A stretch of 64,000 bases of DNA from CTSoil-075 sp964292325 (GTDB taxonomy: Bacteria > Bacillota > Negativicutes > DSM-13327), in the NCBI GenBank assembly GCA_964292325.1, contig CAXYVG010000004.1:3052-67051 (forward strand), in the 5' to 3' direction. Below are positions 28,214 through 37,292 of the stretch, one piece after another (the stretch's first letter is position 1; each line of letters begins with the position of its first letter). The position numbers and the translations under genes are program-made. The notes beneath the pieces were generated by a model, which saw only the letters and a list, made by a program, of their open reading frames with translations, searched no databases and was not told the origin of the DNA.

Positions 28214-29800
28214 TTAAAATTGTGTCAATCCAGCTACTTTATTGACCCCAGCTTGAGCGGCATGACCGTTTTCCACTTTCTTTTTGATAATCGTATCAAT
28301 CCGCAAAATAGCAATCGCTACTTCACCAGCTGCTTTTACTGCATGTAATTTTACCTTTACAGGGTCAACAACACCTAGCTCTAGCATATCAACAATTTCA
28401 CCAGTATCACAATCAATCCCCAATGAATCTACACCACTACTACCATGCGCAGCCACTACCTCTTCTATCTTTTCCAGAGGATTGTAACCAGCGTTTTCTA
28501 TAATTTGCGATAATGGCCGCCGCAAGGCATGGGTTACACAATCCACCCCATACGCGGACATACCCTTCACATTTCCTCGCGAACTTTCGATGAAACGGCT
28601 AATCGCTATTTCTATAGAACCACCTCCAGGCACATATCCACTTTGGATAGCCGCCTGTACGCTAGATGCTGCATCTTGGGCAATACGTTGACGTTCGCCA
28701 ACGACTTCAGCTGTCGAAGCACCTACTAAAATAGTAGCCATCGGTTTACCAGCCCCGCCCAAAATACGAATATGTTTTAACTTTTCATCACTATATATCG
28801 TAGACGATTGTCCTAGATATTTTTCAATATCAGCTAACTCTTTTTTGAGGCCAGTACGTTTGATCATTCGCGCTCCCACATGTTCTGCAGCACGCCTTAA
28901 ATCTTCACTTGGCACTCGCTGAATCACCATAATACCAGCATCGGTTAATATTTCTTCCGCCATGGCATGCACACCTCGGTCTACTAATACCACTGCTACG
29001 CCAAGCTGGATGATTTTATATACATTGTTTTTAAATTCATGTTGTAATTCACGATACAGATTAAATCCAGCCTCTGTACTTAATGCTTCATCCTCAAGCG
29101 TTTCAGGTTCTAAGGCATCATCAATGACGAGTACCTTTGCTTGGCTTACCGTTAAGGGCATTTCCTGATTCATACGTTCTTTGCCAACAATTACACCCAT
29201 AAATACTTCATTATCAGCGCCTGCCTCAGCTAGGATAATATCTGATAATTTAAAATTAGGTTCACATAATTTTGTAGCGCCAATTAAGCCAGCAGACTTG
29301 ACAACAAGCTCTGCAATATCTTCATATTCGCGCCCGGCAATCATGGCAATATTGTGTAATATCGGATCATTCACATCAGCAATCAGCCTTGTATGTAGCT
29401 TGATTTGCTCTAACGCACAATGTATACCATATCGAACCCCTTCGATAACCCTAGAAATAGGAACTCCTCGTAGTACTTGATTAACCCCTTCACTTACAAG
29501 ACCACCAGCCATAATGGTTGCTGTTGTGGTACCATCTCCAACCGCAGCTTGTTGCGCCTTAGCAATATTGATCAGCATATTCGCTGCTGGATGATTGACT
29601 TCCATTTTATCCAAAATGGTAACACCATCATTGGTAATAATAACATCCCCTGAAGCATCCACTAGCATGGTATCAAGCCCCTTAGGGCCAATTGTACCTT
29701 CCACAGCGGCTGTAATGGCTCTAACAGCATTGGCATTCGTCATGAGTGCTGCTAAACTCTCATCCGCCTCAGAACTATTGCTACCTGGCTTTCGCTTCAT
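28214..29800 (-). CDS. Archaeal-like (group III) chaperonin
   Basis: A 528-residue chaperonin of the thermosome/CCT type, not GroEL. The nucleotide-binding motifs are TNDGVTIL (56-63) and GDGTTTA (88-94), after TIGPKGLDTMLVD, the group II-style form of the GroEL TLGPKGRN motif. A GPGGG-type GGGSIEIAISR segment near 395 is the second ATP-site element. Group II/III chaperonins have a built-in lid and need no GroES. It lies between hrcA and grpE, the location described for the bacterial group III chaperonins (Carboxydothermus type), so it should share the heat-shock regulation. Confidence 0.92.
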   Translation of the reverse strand: MKRKPGSNSSEADESLAALMTNANAVRAITAAVEGTIGPKGLDTMLVDASGDVIITNDGVTILDKMEVNHPAANMLINIAKAQQAAVGDGTTTATIMAGGLVSEGVNQVLRGVPISRVIEGVRYGIHCALEQIKLHTRLIADVNDPILHNIAMIAGREYEDIAELVVKSAGLIGATKLCEPNFKLSDIILAEAGADNEVFMGVIVGKERMNQEMPLTVSQAKVLVIDDALEPETLEDEALSTEAGFNLYRELQHEFKNNVYKIIQLGVAVVLVDRGVHAMAEEILTDAGIMVIQRVPSEDLRRAAEHVGARMIKRTGLKKELADIEKYLGQSSTIYSDEKLKHIRILGGAGKPMATILVGASTAEVVGERQRIAQDAASSVQAAIQSGYVPGGGSIEIAISRFIESSRGNVKGMSAYGVDCVTHALRRPLSQIIENAGYNPLEKIEEVVAAHGSSGVDSLGIDCDTGEIVDMLELGVVDPVKVKLHAVKAAGEVAIAILRIDTIIKKKVENGHAAQAGVNKVAGLTQF

Positions 29801-29856
29801 CTGTTACTACCCCCAACTCATCATACTATGTATAGTAGAGTTAGTATTACCTAACT

Positions 29857-30885
29857 CTACACCTTATACTTTTTTAATACCTCTCCCAAGTGGCGATGCA
29901 TAAATTCCAGTACGGACATGACTTTGCCATAATCCATTCTAGTCGGCCCTAATACTGCTACCGTTCCGACTACTTCACCTTCAATACGATAAGTAGCCTG
30001 CACCATACTACAGTCTTTAATACCACTATATTTATTTTCACCACCAATAGTAACAATTACACCATCATTTTCTTGTTTCTGTAAAATATCACATAACAAT
30101 TGTTCTTCTTCTAACATGTCAAGAAATGATTTGACTTTGTCTACATTTTTAAATTCAGGTTGGCTGAGCAGTTGCGTCGTACCCCCAAGATATAATCGTT
30201 CATTTCTTTCCACAACCAATGCTTGCCTTAGTATTTCGATTGCCGTTTCAAACAACTCTGCATCTACATCAATTTCATGTTGTATATCTTTGCGTACCGC
30301 TACTTTTATCTTATCAAAAGAAAGTCCAGACAAACGTTTCGTGATACTATCAGCAATTTGCTTCAAATCAGCGAATGATGTACCTTCCGGTATATCAATC
30401 ACCTTATTTTCTACCAATCCGGTATCTGTAACCACTACTAAAATAGCCCGCGACTCATCAAATGGTAGAAACTTTAAATATTTAAGAGCACATTGCGATA
30501 CTTGTGGTGCTAGTACTAATGAAATATTACTAGTCATTTTTGACAAAAGCTTAGCCGTTTCCTGAAACACTTCTGCCACATGGCGAGTCTTAAGTTGATA
30601 CCAATTTTGGATTAATTCCCTCTCTTGTTCGGATATTTGTGTCGGTGCTAATAAAGAGTCTACATAAAACCGATACCCTTTCGCAGAAGGTATACGTCCT
30701 GAAGATGTATGCAGTTGTTCAAGATAGCCTAATAGTTCCAGATCGGCCATTTCGTTACGAATGGTCGCTGGACTGACTCCCAAATCATGCTTACGCGCAA
30801 TCGTTCGTGAACCAATAGGCTCAGCGGTGGAAATATAATCATCAATAATAGCTTGAAGGATACTTCGTTTTCTCTTATCTATCAT
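29857..30885 (-). CDS. hrcA: Heat-inducible transcription repressor HrcA
   Basis: A 342-residue repressor of heat-shock operons that binds CIRCE. An N-terminal winged helix (IGSRTIARKHDLGVSPATIR) is followed by the conserved LEQLHTSSGRIPSAKGYRFYVD, and the C-terminal IclR/GAF-like region contains VLGPTRMDYGKVM. The ATG at 30885 has AGGAGGTGGA upstream. The CIRCE operator lies 20 bp ahead, so the operon is autoregulated. Confidence 0.97.
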   Translation of the reverse strand: MIDKRKRSILQAIIDDYISTAEPIGSRTIARKHDLGVSPATIRNEMADLELLGYLEQLHTSSGRIPSAKGYRFYVDSLLAPTQISEQERELIQNWYQLKTRHVAEVFQETAKLLSKMTSNISLVLAPQVSQCALKYLKFLPFDESRAILVVVTDTGLVENKVIDIPEGTSFADLKQIADSITKRLSGLSFDKIKVAVRKDIQHEIDVDAELFETAIEILRQALVVERNERLYLGGTTQLLSQPEFKNVDKVKSFLDMLEEEQLLCDILQKQENDGVIVTIGGENKYSGIKDCSMVQATYRIEGEVVGTVAVLGPTRMDYGKVMSVLEFMHRHLGEVLKKYKV

Positions 30886-30905
30886 ACAAGCTCCACCTCC
30901 TATTA

Positions 30906-30932
30906 TTAGCACTCTCTATGAGTGAGTGCTAA
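30906..30932. promoter_or_regulatory. CIRCE operator (HrcA binding site)
   Basis: TTAGCACTC-N9-GAGTGCTAA, a perfect CIRCE, placed between the promoter and the hrcA ribosome binding site. Confidence 0.98.
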
Positions 30933-30943
30933 CGCCTAATAAA

Positions 30944-30972
30944 AAAATACCACTCTTAAGACCGAATGTCAA
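30944..30972 (-). promoter_or_regulatory. SigA promoter of the hrcA-dnaK operon
   Basis: TTGACA (30967-30972), 17 bp, TATTTT (30944-30949). The CIRCE starts about where transcription would begin. Confidence 0.75.
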
Positions 30973-31016
30973 GGTCTAATCCACGAGTCTTAAAAAAAAT
31001 ATTATATATTTTTGCT

Positions 31017-32156
31017 TTATTCTGGCAAAAATGCACCAAATACAATATTTCCATATTTCATACCGATTACGCTAAGATGAATTTGTTCTTTTGTTGCAAC
31101 AATAAGCTTTTTTTCAACCAATTCTGATACTACTTCTCGATAATGTTGAAAAAAATCAGTCTGAAAATATTGATCGAATGCTTGTACTGATAATCCCTGT
31201 ACCGTTCGCAATGATAAAAAAACATATTCTGCCATCGCAATGTTGCGTTCTGGGGTTTCCCATATTTCGATCGGTGATTGCCCGTTTTGAATGGTTTGTA
31301 TATAGGATAGAACATCCACTATATTGGCTCGCCTCTCACTTTGCCAAAAAGAGTGAGCTGCAGCGCCAACCCCAATATAAGGCTGATACTGCCAATACTT
31401 TAAATTATGGCGACATTCATAGCCTTGTTTTGCAAAATTAGATATCTCATATCGCTTAAATCCATTTGCCGGCAAAAACTCGGTTGTCATCTGGTACATA
31501 GCCTCGTCCACTTCTTCTTCTGGCAACTGTAACGTACCATCTTGCTGCATCTTAGCAAAGTGTGTGCCCTCTTCTACTTTTAACCCATAGGCCGAAATAT
31601 GAGTAATGTCCATTTGTATGGCCTGCATCATACTATCTTGCAGCTCTTTAACCGACTGATCCGGCAGTCCATACATTAAATCAACATTAATGTTATCAAA
31701 TCCAGCTTCCTTTGCCATATGAATGACTTCTCTTGCCTGCTGAGCAGAATGTATCCTGCCGATTCCTAGCAGTAGTGGATCGGAAAAACTTTGCACTCCA
31801 AAACTAAGACGATTCACACCACCAGCACGTAACACGTCTAGCTTTTGCTGATCCACTGTACCAGGGTTGGCTTCCATACTAAATTCAACAGTCGGTGCAA
31901 GCGAAAAACTAGTATTCACTTGCCGTAATAGTTGCTTTAAGGAACTCGCTGGCAAGACAGTTGGCGTCCCACCACCAACATAAACAGTGTCAACTATACA
32001 ACCAGATAAAACGCCGCCCAAGCCAGAAATTTCCTGACATAAGGCGGCAACATAAGGCTGATATAAGTGAGTCAGATTGGCATGAGAAGGAAAATCACAA
32101 TACAAACACTTTTGTTGACAAAAAGGAATATGAATATATAACCCAATCTTCATCAT
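31017..32156 (-). CDS. hemW: HemW-type radical SAM protein (coproporphyrinogen oxidase-like)
   Basis: A 379-residue radical SAM protein. CxxxCxxC is seen as CQQKCLYC (about 13-20), preceded by LYIHIPFC. YVGGGTPTVLP and EANPGTVD are further motifs. Family members called HemW bind and deliver haem; true HemN activity requires extra residues in the N-terminus. The order lepA-hemW-hrcA is typical for Firmicutes. Confidence 0.92.
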   Translation of the reverse strand: MMKIGLYIHIPFCQQKCLYCDFPSHANLTHLYQPYVAALCQEISGLGGVLSGCIVDTVYVGGGTPTVLPASSLKQLLRQVNTSFSLAPTVEFSMEANPGTVDQQKLDVLRAGGVNRLSFGVQSFSDPLLLGIGRIHSAQQAREVIHMAKEAGFDNINVDLMYGLPDQSVKELQDSMMQAIQMDITHISAYGLKVEEGTHFAKMQQDGTLQLPEEEVDEAMYQMTTEFLPANGFKRYEISNFAKQGYECRHNLKYWQYQPYIGVGAAAHSFWQSERRANIVDVLSYIQTIQNGQSPIEIWETPERNIAMAEYVFLSLRTVQGLSVQAFDQYFQTDFFQHYREVVSELVEKKLIVATKEQIHLSVIGMKYGNIVFGAFLPE

Positions 32157-32165
32157 CTATCACCT

Positions 32166-33962
32166 TTAATCAATCTTTAATATGGCCATGAAAGCTTCCT
32201 GTGGTACTTCTACATTACCAACTTGCTTCATGCGCTTCTTACCTTCTTTTTGTTTTTCTAACAATTTACGTTTTCGGCTAATATCGCCACCATAACATTT
32301 GGCCAAGACATCTTTGCGCATAGCTCGTACACTTTCCCGTGCTATTACCTTATTACCAATAGCTGCTTGAATTGGAATTTCAAACATTTGTCTTGGGATA
32401 ATGCCTTTTAATTTTTCTACTAGAAGTCGTCCTCGATAAGTAGCTTTATCGCGATGCACAATAATTGACAATGCATCAACAATTTCACCATTTAATAAAA
32501 TATCAAGTTTTACTAATTGAGATTGTCGGTAGCCAACCATTTCATAATCTAATGATGCATAGCCCCGAGTAGCAGATTTTAAACGATCAAAATAATCATA
32601 AATAATTTCACTGAGTGGCAAATGATATGTAATCATAACCCGAGTAGTATCTAAATATTTCATATCTTTAAACTCACCGCGTTTTTCCTGCGACAGTTCC
32701 ATTACTACCCCTACATAATCATTAGGCACAATGACCATTGCCTTGACATAAGGCTCTTCGACATGTTCAATTTCTTGCGGCGTTGGTAGTTTAGAAGGAT
32801 TTTCAATTTCGAATATTTCACCATCGGTCTTAAACACTTTATAGATAACACTTGGTGCTGTTGTAATCAATGAAAGATTGTATTCGCGCTCTAAGCGTTC
32901 TTGTACGACTTCCATATGTAGTAATCCGAGGAAACCGCAACGGAAACCAAATCCTAGCGCAATCGATGTCTCTGGTTCAAATATCAATGATGCATCATTT
33001 AGTTTTAATTTTTCTAATGCATCCCGTAAAATATCATATTCTGAAGTATCTACAGGATATAAACCGCAGTATACCATCGGTGTAACCTTACGATAACCAG
33101 GTAGTGCCTCAGCAACTGGATTGTCAGCATCTGTGATAGTATCACCAACACGAACATCTTTGACATTTTTAATGCTACCAGACACAAAACCAACATGTCC
33201 TGGTCCTAGCTCTGCAACATTCGCCATCATGGGTTTAAAGACGCCAACCTCTGTTACCTCTACGATTTTATTCGTAGCCATCATTTTCATTTTCATACCT
33301 GGCTTAATCGTCCCATTTATTACCCGCACATAGGCAATAACACCTTTATAGGCATCAAAATGAGAATCAAAAATCAATGCACATAGTGGCTCATCCGCAT
33401 TCCCTTTTGGTGGTGGAATCTTTGTTACAATGGCTTCTAATACTTCTTCAATACCAATACCTGTTTTGGCACTGGTAAGTACGGCATCTGAAGTATCTAA
33501 ACCAATAACATCTTCAACCTCTTTTTTTACACGCTCTGGGTCAGCACTAGGTAAATCAATTTTGTTAATAACCGTAACGATCTCCAGATCATTATCAAGT
33601 GCCAAATATACATTCGCCAATGTTTGGGCTTCAATCCCTTGCGCTGCATCAACAATCAGCAATGCACCTTCACAAGCTGCCAAACTACGTGATACTTCAT
33701 AACTAAAGTCAACGTGCCCTGGTGTATCAATCAAGTTTAACATATACGTTTCGCCATCTTTAGCGGTATAGGATAATCGTACAGACTGCGCTTTAATTGT
33801 GATTCCCCGTTCACGCTCAAGATCCATATGATCTAGTACTTGTGATTCCATCTCTCTTGATGAAAGGGTACCTGTATACTCAATTAGCCGATCAGCAAGT
33901 GTAGACTTCCCGTGATCTATATGAGCAATTATCGAAAAATTGCGGATATTGCTGGTTTTCAT
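32166..33962 (-). CDS. lepA: Elongation factor 4 (LepA)
   Basis: A 598-residue translational GTPase that affects ribosome biogenesis and back-translocation. G motifs are intact: HIDHGKSTLADRL, DTPGHVDF and NKIDLP. The LepA-specific C-terminal domain has YGGDISRKRKLLEKQKEGKKRMK. It precedes hemW by 9 bp. Confidence 0.97.
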   Translation of the reverse strand: MKTSNIRNFSIIAHIDHGKSTLADRLIEYTGTLSSREMESQVLDHMDLERERGITIKAQSVRLSYTAKDGETYMLNLIDTPGHVDFSYEVSRSLAACEGALLIVDAAQGIEAQTLANVYLALDNDLEIVTVINKIDLPSADPERVKKEVEDVIGLDTSDAVLTSAKTGIGIEEVLEAIVTKIPPPKGNADEPLCALIFDSHFDAYKGVIAYVRVINGTIKPGMKMKMMATNKIVEVTEVGVFKPMMANVAELGPGHVGFVSGSIKNVKDVRVGDTITDADNPVAEALPGYRKVTPMVYCGLYPVDTSEYDILRDALEKLKLNDASLIFEPETSIALGFGFRCGFLGLLHMEVVQERLEREYNLSLITTAPSVIYKVFKTDGEIFEIENPSKLPTPQEIEHVEEPYVKAMVIVPNDYVGVVMELSQEKRGEFKDMKYLDTTRVMITYHLPLSEIIYDYFDRLKSATRGYASLDYEMVGYRQSQLVKLDILLNGEIVDALSIIVHRDKATYRGRLLVEKLKGIIPRQMFEIPIQAAIGNKVIARESVRAMRKDVLAKCYGGDISRKRKLLEKQKEGKKRMKQVGNVEVPQEAFMAILKID

Positions 33963-34037
33963 AAAACCCTCCCTCTAAATATAGACAACTAATTACTGGT
34001 ATTGATTATATCACCTGCTACATATCACCTGCAAGTA

Positions 34038-34484
34038 TTACCTCAACTGCTTCCGATAAACATATATCTTTTGTCCAAGATCATGTATATATAATTCTAA
34101 TTTTTGCTTATACTTGAAAGCTTCTGTTACCAGCAACTTAGCCTCTTCTTCCAAAAAAACCAGCTCTTTTGTACAATCAATTTCAATATAAGTCGGTATC
34201 GTAATATCATGTTCGGGGGTTTTTATCATTACATTTTTATCTGTATGGATGATTTCTCCCACTGGATATATTGTACGCATCGTATAACCAATTCCTAATA
34301 TATAGACAGTATAAACCTCACTTTGATTACGAATAATAGAAAAGGCATGATCTGGATTCTCCTGTTGCGTTAGACTATGTAGTTGCCTTTCTGATACAGA
34401 TACCCCAATGACTATAACACTAAGTAAAATGAATAAGCCGCGCAAAAGAAGCCGAATCTCCCGATACTCTACTAAGCAAAACAC
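34038..34484 (-). CDS. Hypothetical membrane-anchored protein
   Basis: A 148-residue protein. A single TM helix (about 12-32, LLLRGLFILLSVIVIGVSV) is followed by a beta-rich extracytoplasmic domain (about 45-115, YTVYILGIGYTMRTIYPVGE) and a basic C-terminal helix (LVTEAFKYKQKLELYI). I cannot name a family. It lies 21 bp after spoIIP on the same strand and before lepA, so a link to sporulation is possible through context only. The start is a GTG with an AAGGTGA site. Confidence 0.6.
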   Translation of the reverse strand: MFCLVEYREIRLLLRGLFILLSVIVIGVSVSERQLHSLTQQENPDHAFSIIRNQSEVYTVYILGIGYTMRTIYPVGEIIHTDKNVMIKTPEHDITIPTYIEIDCTKELVFLEEEAKLLVTEAFKYKQKLELYIHDLGQKIYVYRKQLR

Positions 34485-34505
34485 AAAATCACCTTATTTT
34501 CACTA

Positions 34506-35567
34506 TTATTTATTCTCAGCAATAATTTCAGCTACAATATCACCAAGTAGTTCAATTCCCCGCTCCGCTTCTTCTTTCGTATTTTCCTGACAACCAACTT
34601 CTATCAACAAAGCCCGAGGATGCAAATGCTGGTTATAGCGCCAATCATCTAGCCGGATACCCCGTGAAACACCTGGATACTTCTGATTCATCTTCGCATC
34701 AATTAATTTAGCAAACGCATGATTGCTCTGCCAATGAGGCTGAACCAGTCCTGGTTGCCCAGTCGTCACAATAATCATCATTCGCGCAACCTGTACACCA
34801 TTCACTGTCGCGATATAATTCTCCCTTTTTTCAGCATCACGATGGATATCAAAGATCATTTGCAGAGATGGATTTTCGGATAGCATATTTTTTACAGTCG
34901 TCTCAGAAGCACCATATGCCTTCATAAAACTTGGATAATCATGAATCGTAGTACTTTGCACTGCCAAAATTCCATAGGTATTCAAGCGTTTACTCAGCGC
35001 TTCTCCTACCTGTACAATATCACCTCGTTGTCCACCAGGACAATGAGAACGGCCACTACTAGGAATAAAAGATTCCGCTGTATGGGTGTGATAAATTCCA
35101 ACTAACGGTTTACTACTTGATAAATTAACCGTTGAATCAAATTGAGGAAAGTCCGGCAAATTCATTGCACTAACCACCTGGGTTTTAGATTGGGTCGCCG
35201 CCAAGATTGGGATTTCCGCCTGTAGAAAAGATCGCATATCTTTAACGTCTATATTGGTGAAAAACAGTATGGTTTCTCTTACTATCTGCCGCGTACTACT
35301 TTCATTTTTGTCTTTTATTACTACTTTCGGTTCTGTAGCACTACCTAACCTCGGGACACCTGAAAATAATAAATCACGCCATTTAGGTAGATGTAACATT
35401 TGGTATTGCTGCATTCCAGCGCTAGTAGTCACTGGTACGACTTCCTCCGATTGATTACTACATTTCCATATCATGATACATATACTCAATATAGCAACCG
35501 TAACAAGTATGCTTTTTTTTATAAAATAAATTCTTCTTACTCGGCGGCGCACACATCTTGCTAACAT
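34506..35567 (-). CDS. spoIIP: Stage II sporulation protein P
   Basis: A 353-residue peptidoglycan amidase/endopeptidase that works with SpoIID/SpoIIM during engulfment. An N-terminal TM segment (15-33) is followed by the amidase core with YHTHTAESFIPSS and IFDIHRDA as metal/catalytic histidines. The end LLIEVGCQENTKEEAERGIE is typical. It is paired with gpr, as in Bacillus. Confidence 0.93.
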   Translation of the reverse strand: MLARCVRRRVRRIYFIKKSILVTVAILSICIMIWKCSNQSEEVVPVTTSAGMQQYQMLHLPKWRDLLFSGVPRLGSATEPKVVIKDKNESSTRQIVRETILFFTNIDVKDMRSFLQAEIPILAATQSKTQVVSAMNLPDFPQFDSTVNLSSSKPLVGIYHTHTAESFIPSSGRSHCPGGQRGDIVQVGEALSKRLNTYGILAVQSTTIHDYPSFMKAYGASETTVKNMLSENPSLQMIFDIHRDAEKRENYIATVNGVQVARMMIIVTTGQPGLVQPHWQSNHAFAKLIDAKMNQKYPGVSRGIRLDDWRYNQHLHPRALLIEVGCQENTKEEAERGIELLGDIVAEIIAENK

Positions 35568-35679
35568 GCTTTCCTCCCATTGACACCTAAACGGATGATC
35601 CTATAGGTTGTCATAATTTTTGTTTACATACAATGTATATGCCTAGGAGGAAAAGGATATGAATAGAAAAACCACACGA

Positions 35680-35733
35680 AACGCAAAGACCACTGAGATT
35701 TTTTAACATCTCTGATGTGACCTTTGCGCCCTT
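35680..35733 (-). terminator. Hairpin after gpr
   Basis: GCAAAGGTC-type arms (GCGCAAAGG...CCTTTGCG on the minus strand, with internal AGAGAT/ATCT pairing) form a long stem between gpr and spoIIP. Confidence 0.6.
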
Positions 35734-36714
35734 TCACTGTAAATATTGATAAATATTTGCATAATCAATATGCGGATGCATTGCCTGGTTAATTCCGCCG
35801 GCCACGACAACTGCAATATCTTCTATAAAACGATCTACTTCTTTGGGCGTTACCATTAAATCGCCAAGAACTTCTGGTAACACCTGTCCCACAATAGTCT
35901 TGCGATCAGCATCCGATAAATGTTCCATACTCTTAAAATAACGCGCAAAAGGAGCGCTTTGCTGCAAGGTATCAATGGTATCCATCGCAATCGTCGAAGC
36001 ATGAACCACTGTCGGCACACCAATCGCAATAACGGGAACCCCTAGCGATTCTTTCGTTAGTCCAAACCGTTTATTTCCGACACCTGAACCAGGGCGAATT
36101 CCTGTATTAGCCAATTGCACTGTTGTGATGACTCTACGACTCGAAGCCGCAGCCAATGCATCAATCGCAATGACCAAATCTGGTTTTATTGTACTGACGA
36201 TTCCTTGAACAATTTCCACTGTTTCCATACCGGTAATTCCTAGAACACCTGGCGCAATAGCACAAACTGATCGTACCCCACCCTTAAGTTCAGGTGATAA
36301 CATTTCTTGCAAGTGGCGAGTAACCACTATTTTTTCTACTGCCCGTGGTCCTAGAGCATCGGGAGTGATATTGCGATTACCTAGACCAATAACGAGTACC
36401 ATGGCATTCGGAGGCAACTCGACCATACTCACTAATTCTTGCCCGAGCATCTTCATTATTTTTTCTTGCAGTGGTGTATTTTTATACTTAAGACCTTGCG
36501 CTTCAATGGTAATATATTTCCCTTGCCCTTTCCCCATAATACGTTCTGCCTCAGCGCTCGTAACACTCACTTTGGTCGTAATAGAGTCTTCCTCTTCTAC
36601 TGTCTCTACAATCACTCCCGGAATCTCTTCACTGACCTTGCGGCTGATCATCTCTCTTGCTTCTAAGGCTAAATCGGTTCGTGGTGTCCAGCTAACATTC
36701 TCCACTCGAATCAT
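35734..36714 (-). CDS. gpr: Germination protease Gpr
   Basis: A 326-residue peptidase (A25 family) that degrades small acid-soluble spore proteins on germination. The N-terminus RTDLALEAREMI is the zymogen cleavage region, and VIGLGNRNITPDALGPRAVEKI is the core motif. The ATG lies very close to its AGGAG site, so a start a few codons later (GTG) is possible. Expected to be expressed in the forespore. Confidence 0.93.
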   Translation of the reverse strand: MIRVENVSWTPRTDLALEAREMISRKVSEEIPGVIVETVEEEDSITTKVSVTSAEAERIMGKGQGKYITIEAQGLKYKNTPLQEKIMKMLGQELVSMVELPPNAMVLVIGLGNRNITPDALGPRAVEKIVVTRHLQEMLSPELKGGVRSVCAIAPGVLGITGMETVEIVQGIVSTIKPDLVIAIDALAAASSRRVITTVQLANTGIRPGSGVGNKRFGLTKESLGVPVIAIGVPTVVHASTIAMDTIDTLQQSAPFARYFKSMEHLSDADRKTIVGQVLPEVLGDLMVTPKEVDRFIEDIAVVVAGGINQAMHPHIDYANIYQYLQ

Positions 36715-36784
36715 ACTCCTTACATTAGATATGAAATCATCATTACTGTAACCTGAATATAGATTCGTTATACAGCGGATTTAA

Positions 36785-36880
36785 AAAAAGAAAAGCGGAC
36801 TTTCGCCAAGCCTTAGCATAGACCAAAGTATTAGTTGCCCTTACTTATAATCGAGAAAGTGTTCTACTTTTTAATTGTGG
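36785..36880 (-). repeat. Structured intergenic repeat, copy C (degenerate)
   Basis: Aligns in order with the copies at 15.3 and 20.0 kb (AAAAGAAAAGCGGACTTTCG..., GCCTTAG, TTACTT, GAGAAAGT). Several stems have decayed. It lies between the divergent genes gpr and rpsT. Confidence 0.5.
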
Positions 36881-36912
36881 AATAATAGAACAATAGAATT
36901 GTTAATTCTTAC

Positions 36913-36941
36913 TTGCATATTCTAGCATCACGTGCTAGAAT
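36913..36941 (+). promoter_or_regulatory. SigA promoter of rpsT
   Basis: TTGCAT (36913-36918), 17 bp, TAGAAT (36936-36941), 36 bp before the start codon. Confidence 0.75.
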
Positions 36942-36977
36942 ACTATAGGTAACATGCTCTTTAAGGAGGTGAATCAC

Positions 36978-37244
36978 TTGCCAAACATTAAATCATCTGA
37001 ACGTAGCGTAAAAACTGATGCTGAGCGACGTGCTAGAAATTTTGCGGTGAAATCAACTATTAGAACCATTTCTCGCAAAGTAGTTGAGTCTGTAGCGGCT
37101 GGCAACTCTGATGAGGCTCAAGCTCTTCTGGTCAAAGCTAGCAGAACTATTGACAAAGCAGCCGCCAAAGGCGTTGTTCATAAAAATTCAGCAGCTCGTA
37201 AGAAATCCCGTTTGACCCGTAAACTTAATGCCTTAGCTAAGTAA
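36978..37244 (+). CDS. rpsT: Ribosomal protein S20
   Basis: An 88-residue 30S protein: LPNIKSSERSVKTDAERRAR and the basic end KNSAARKKSRLTRKLNAL. The TTG start follows AAGGAGGTGA at 5 nt. It is a single-gene transcript with its own promoter and terminator, divergent from gpr and convergent with holA. Confidence 0.96.
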   Translation: MPNIKSSERSVKTDAERRARNFAVKSTIRTISRKVVESVAAGNSDEAQALLVKASRTIDKAAAKGVVHKNSAARKKSRLTRKLNALAK

Positions 37245-37253
37245 TTAAGAGTA

Positions 37254-37291
37254 AAACCCCTGTCCATTGTAGAATGGACAGGGGTTTTTTA
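37254..37291. terminator. rpsT/holA bidirectional terminator
   Basis: CCCCTGTCCATT...AATGGACAGGGG followed by TTTTTT; A-run on the other side. Confidence 0.93.
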
Positions 37292-37292
37292 G

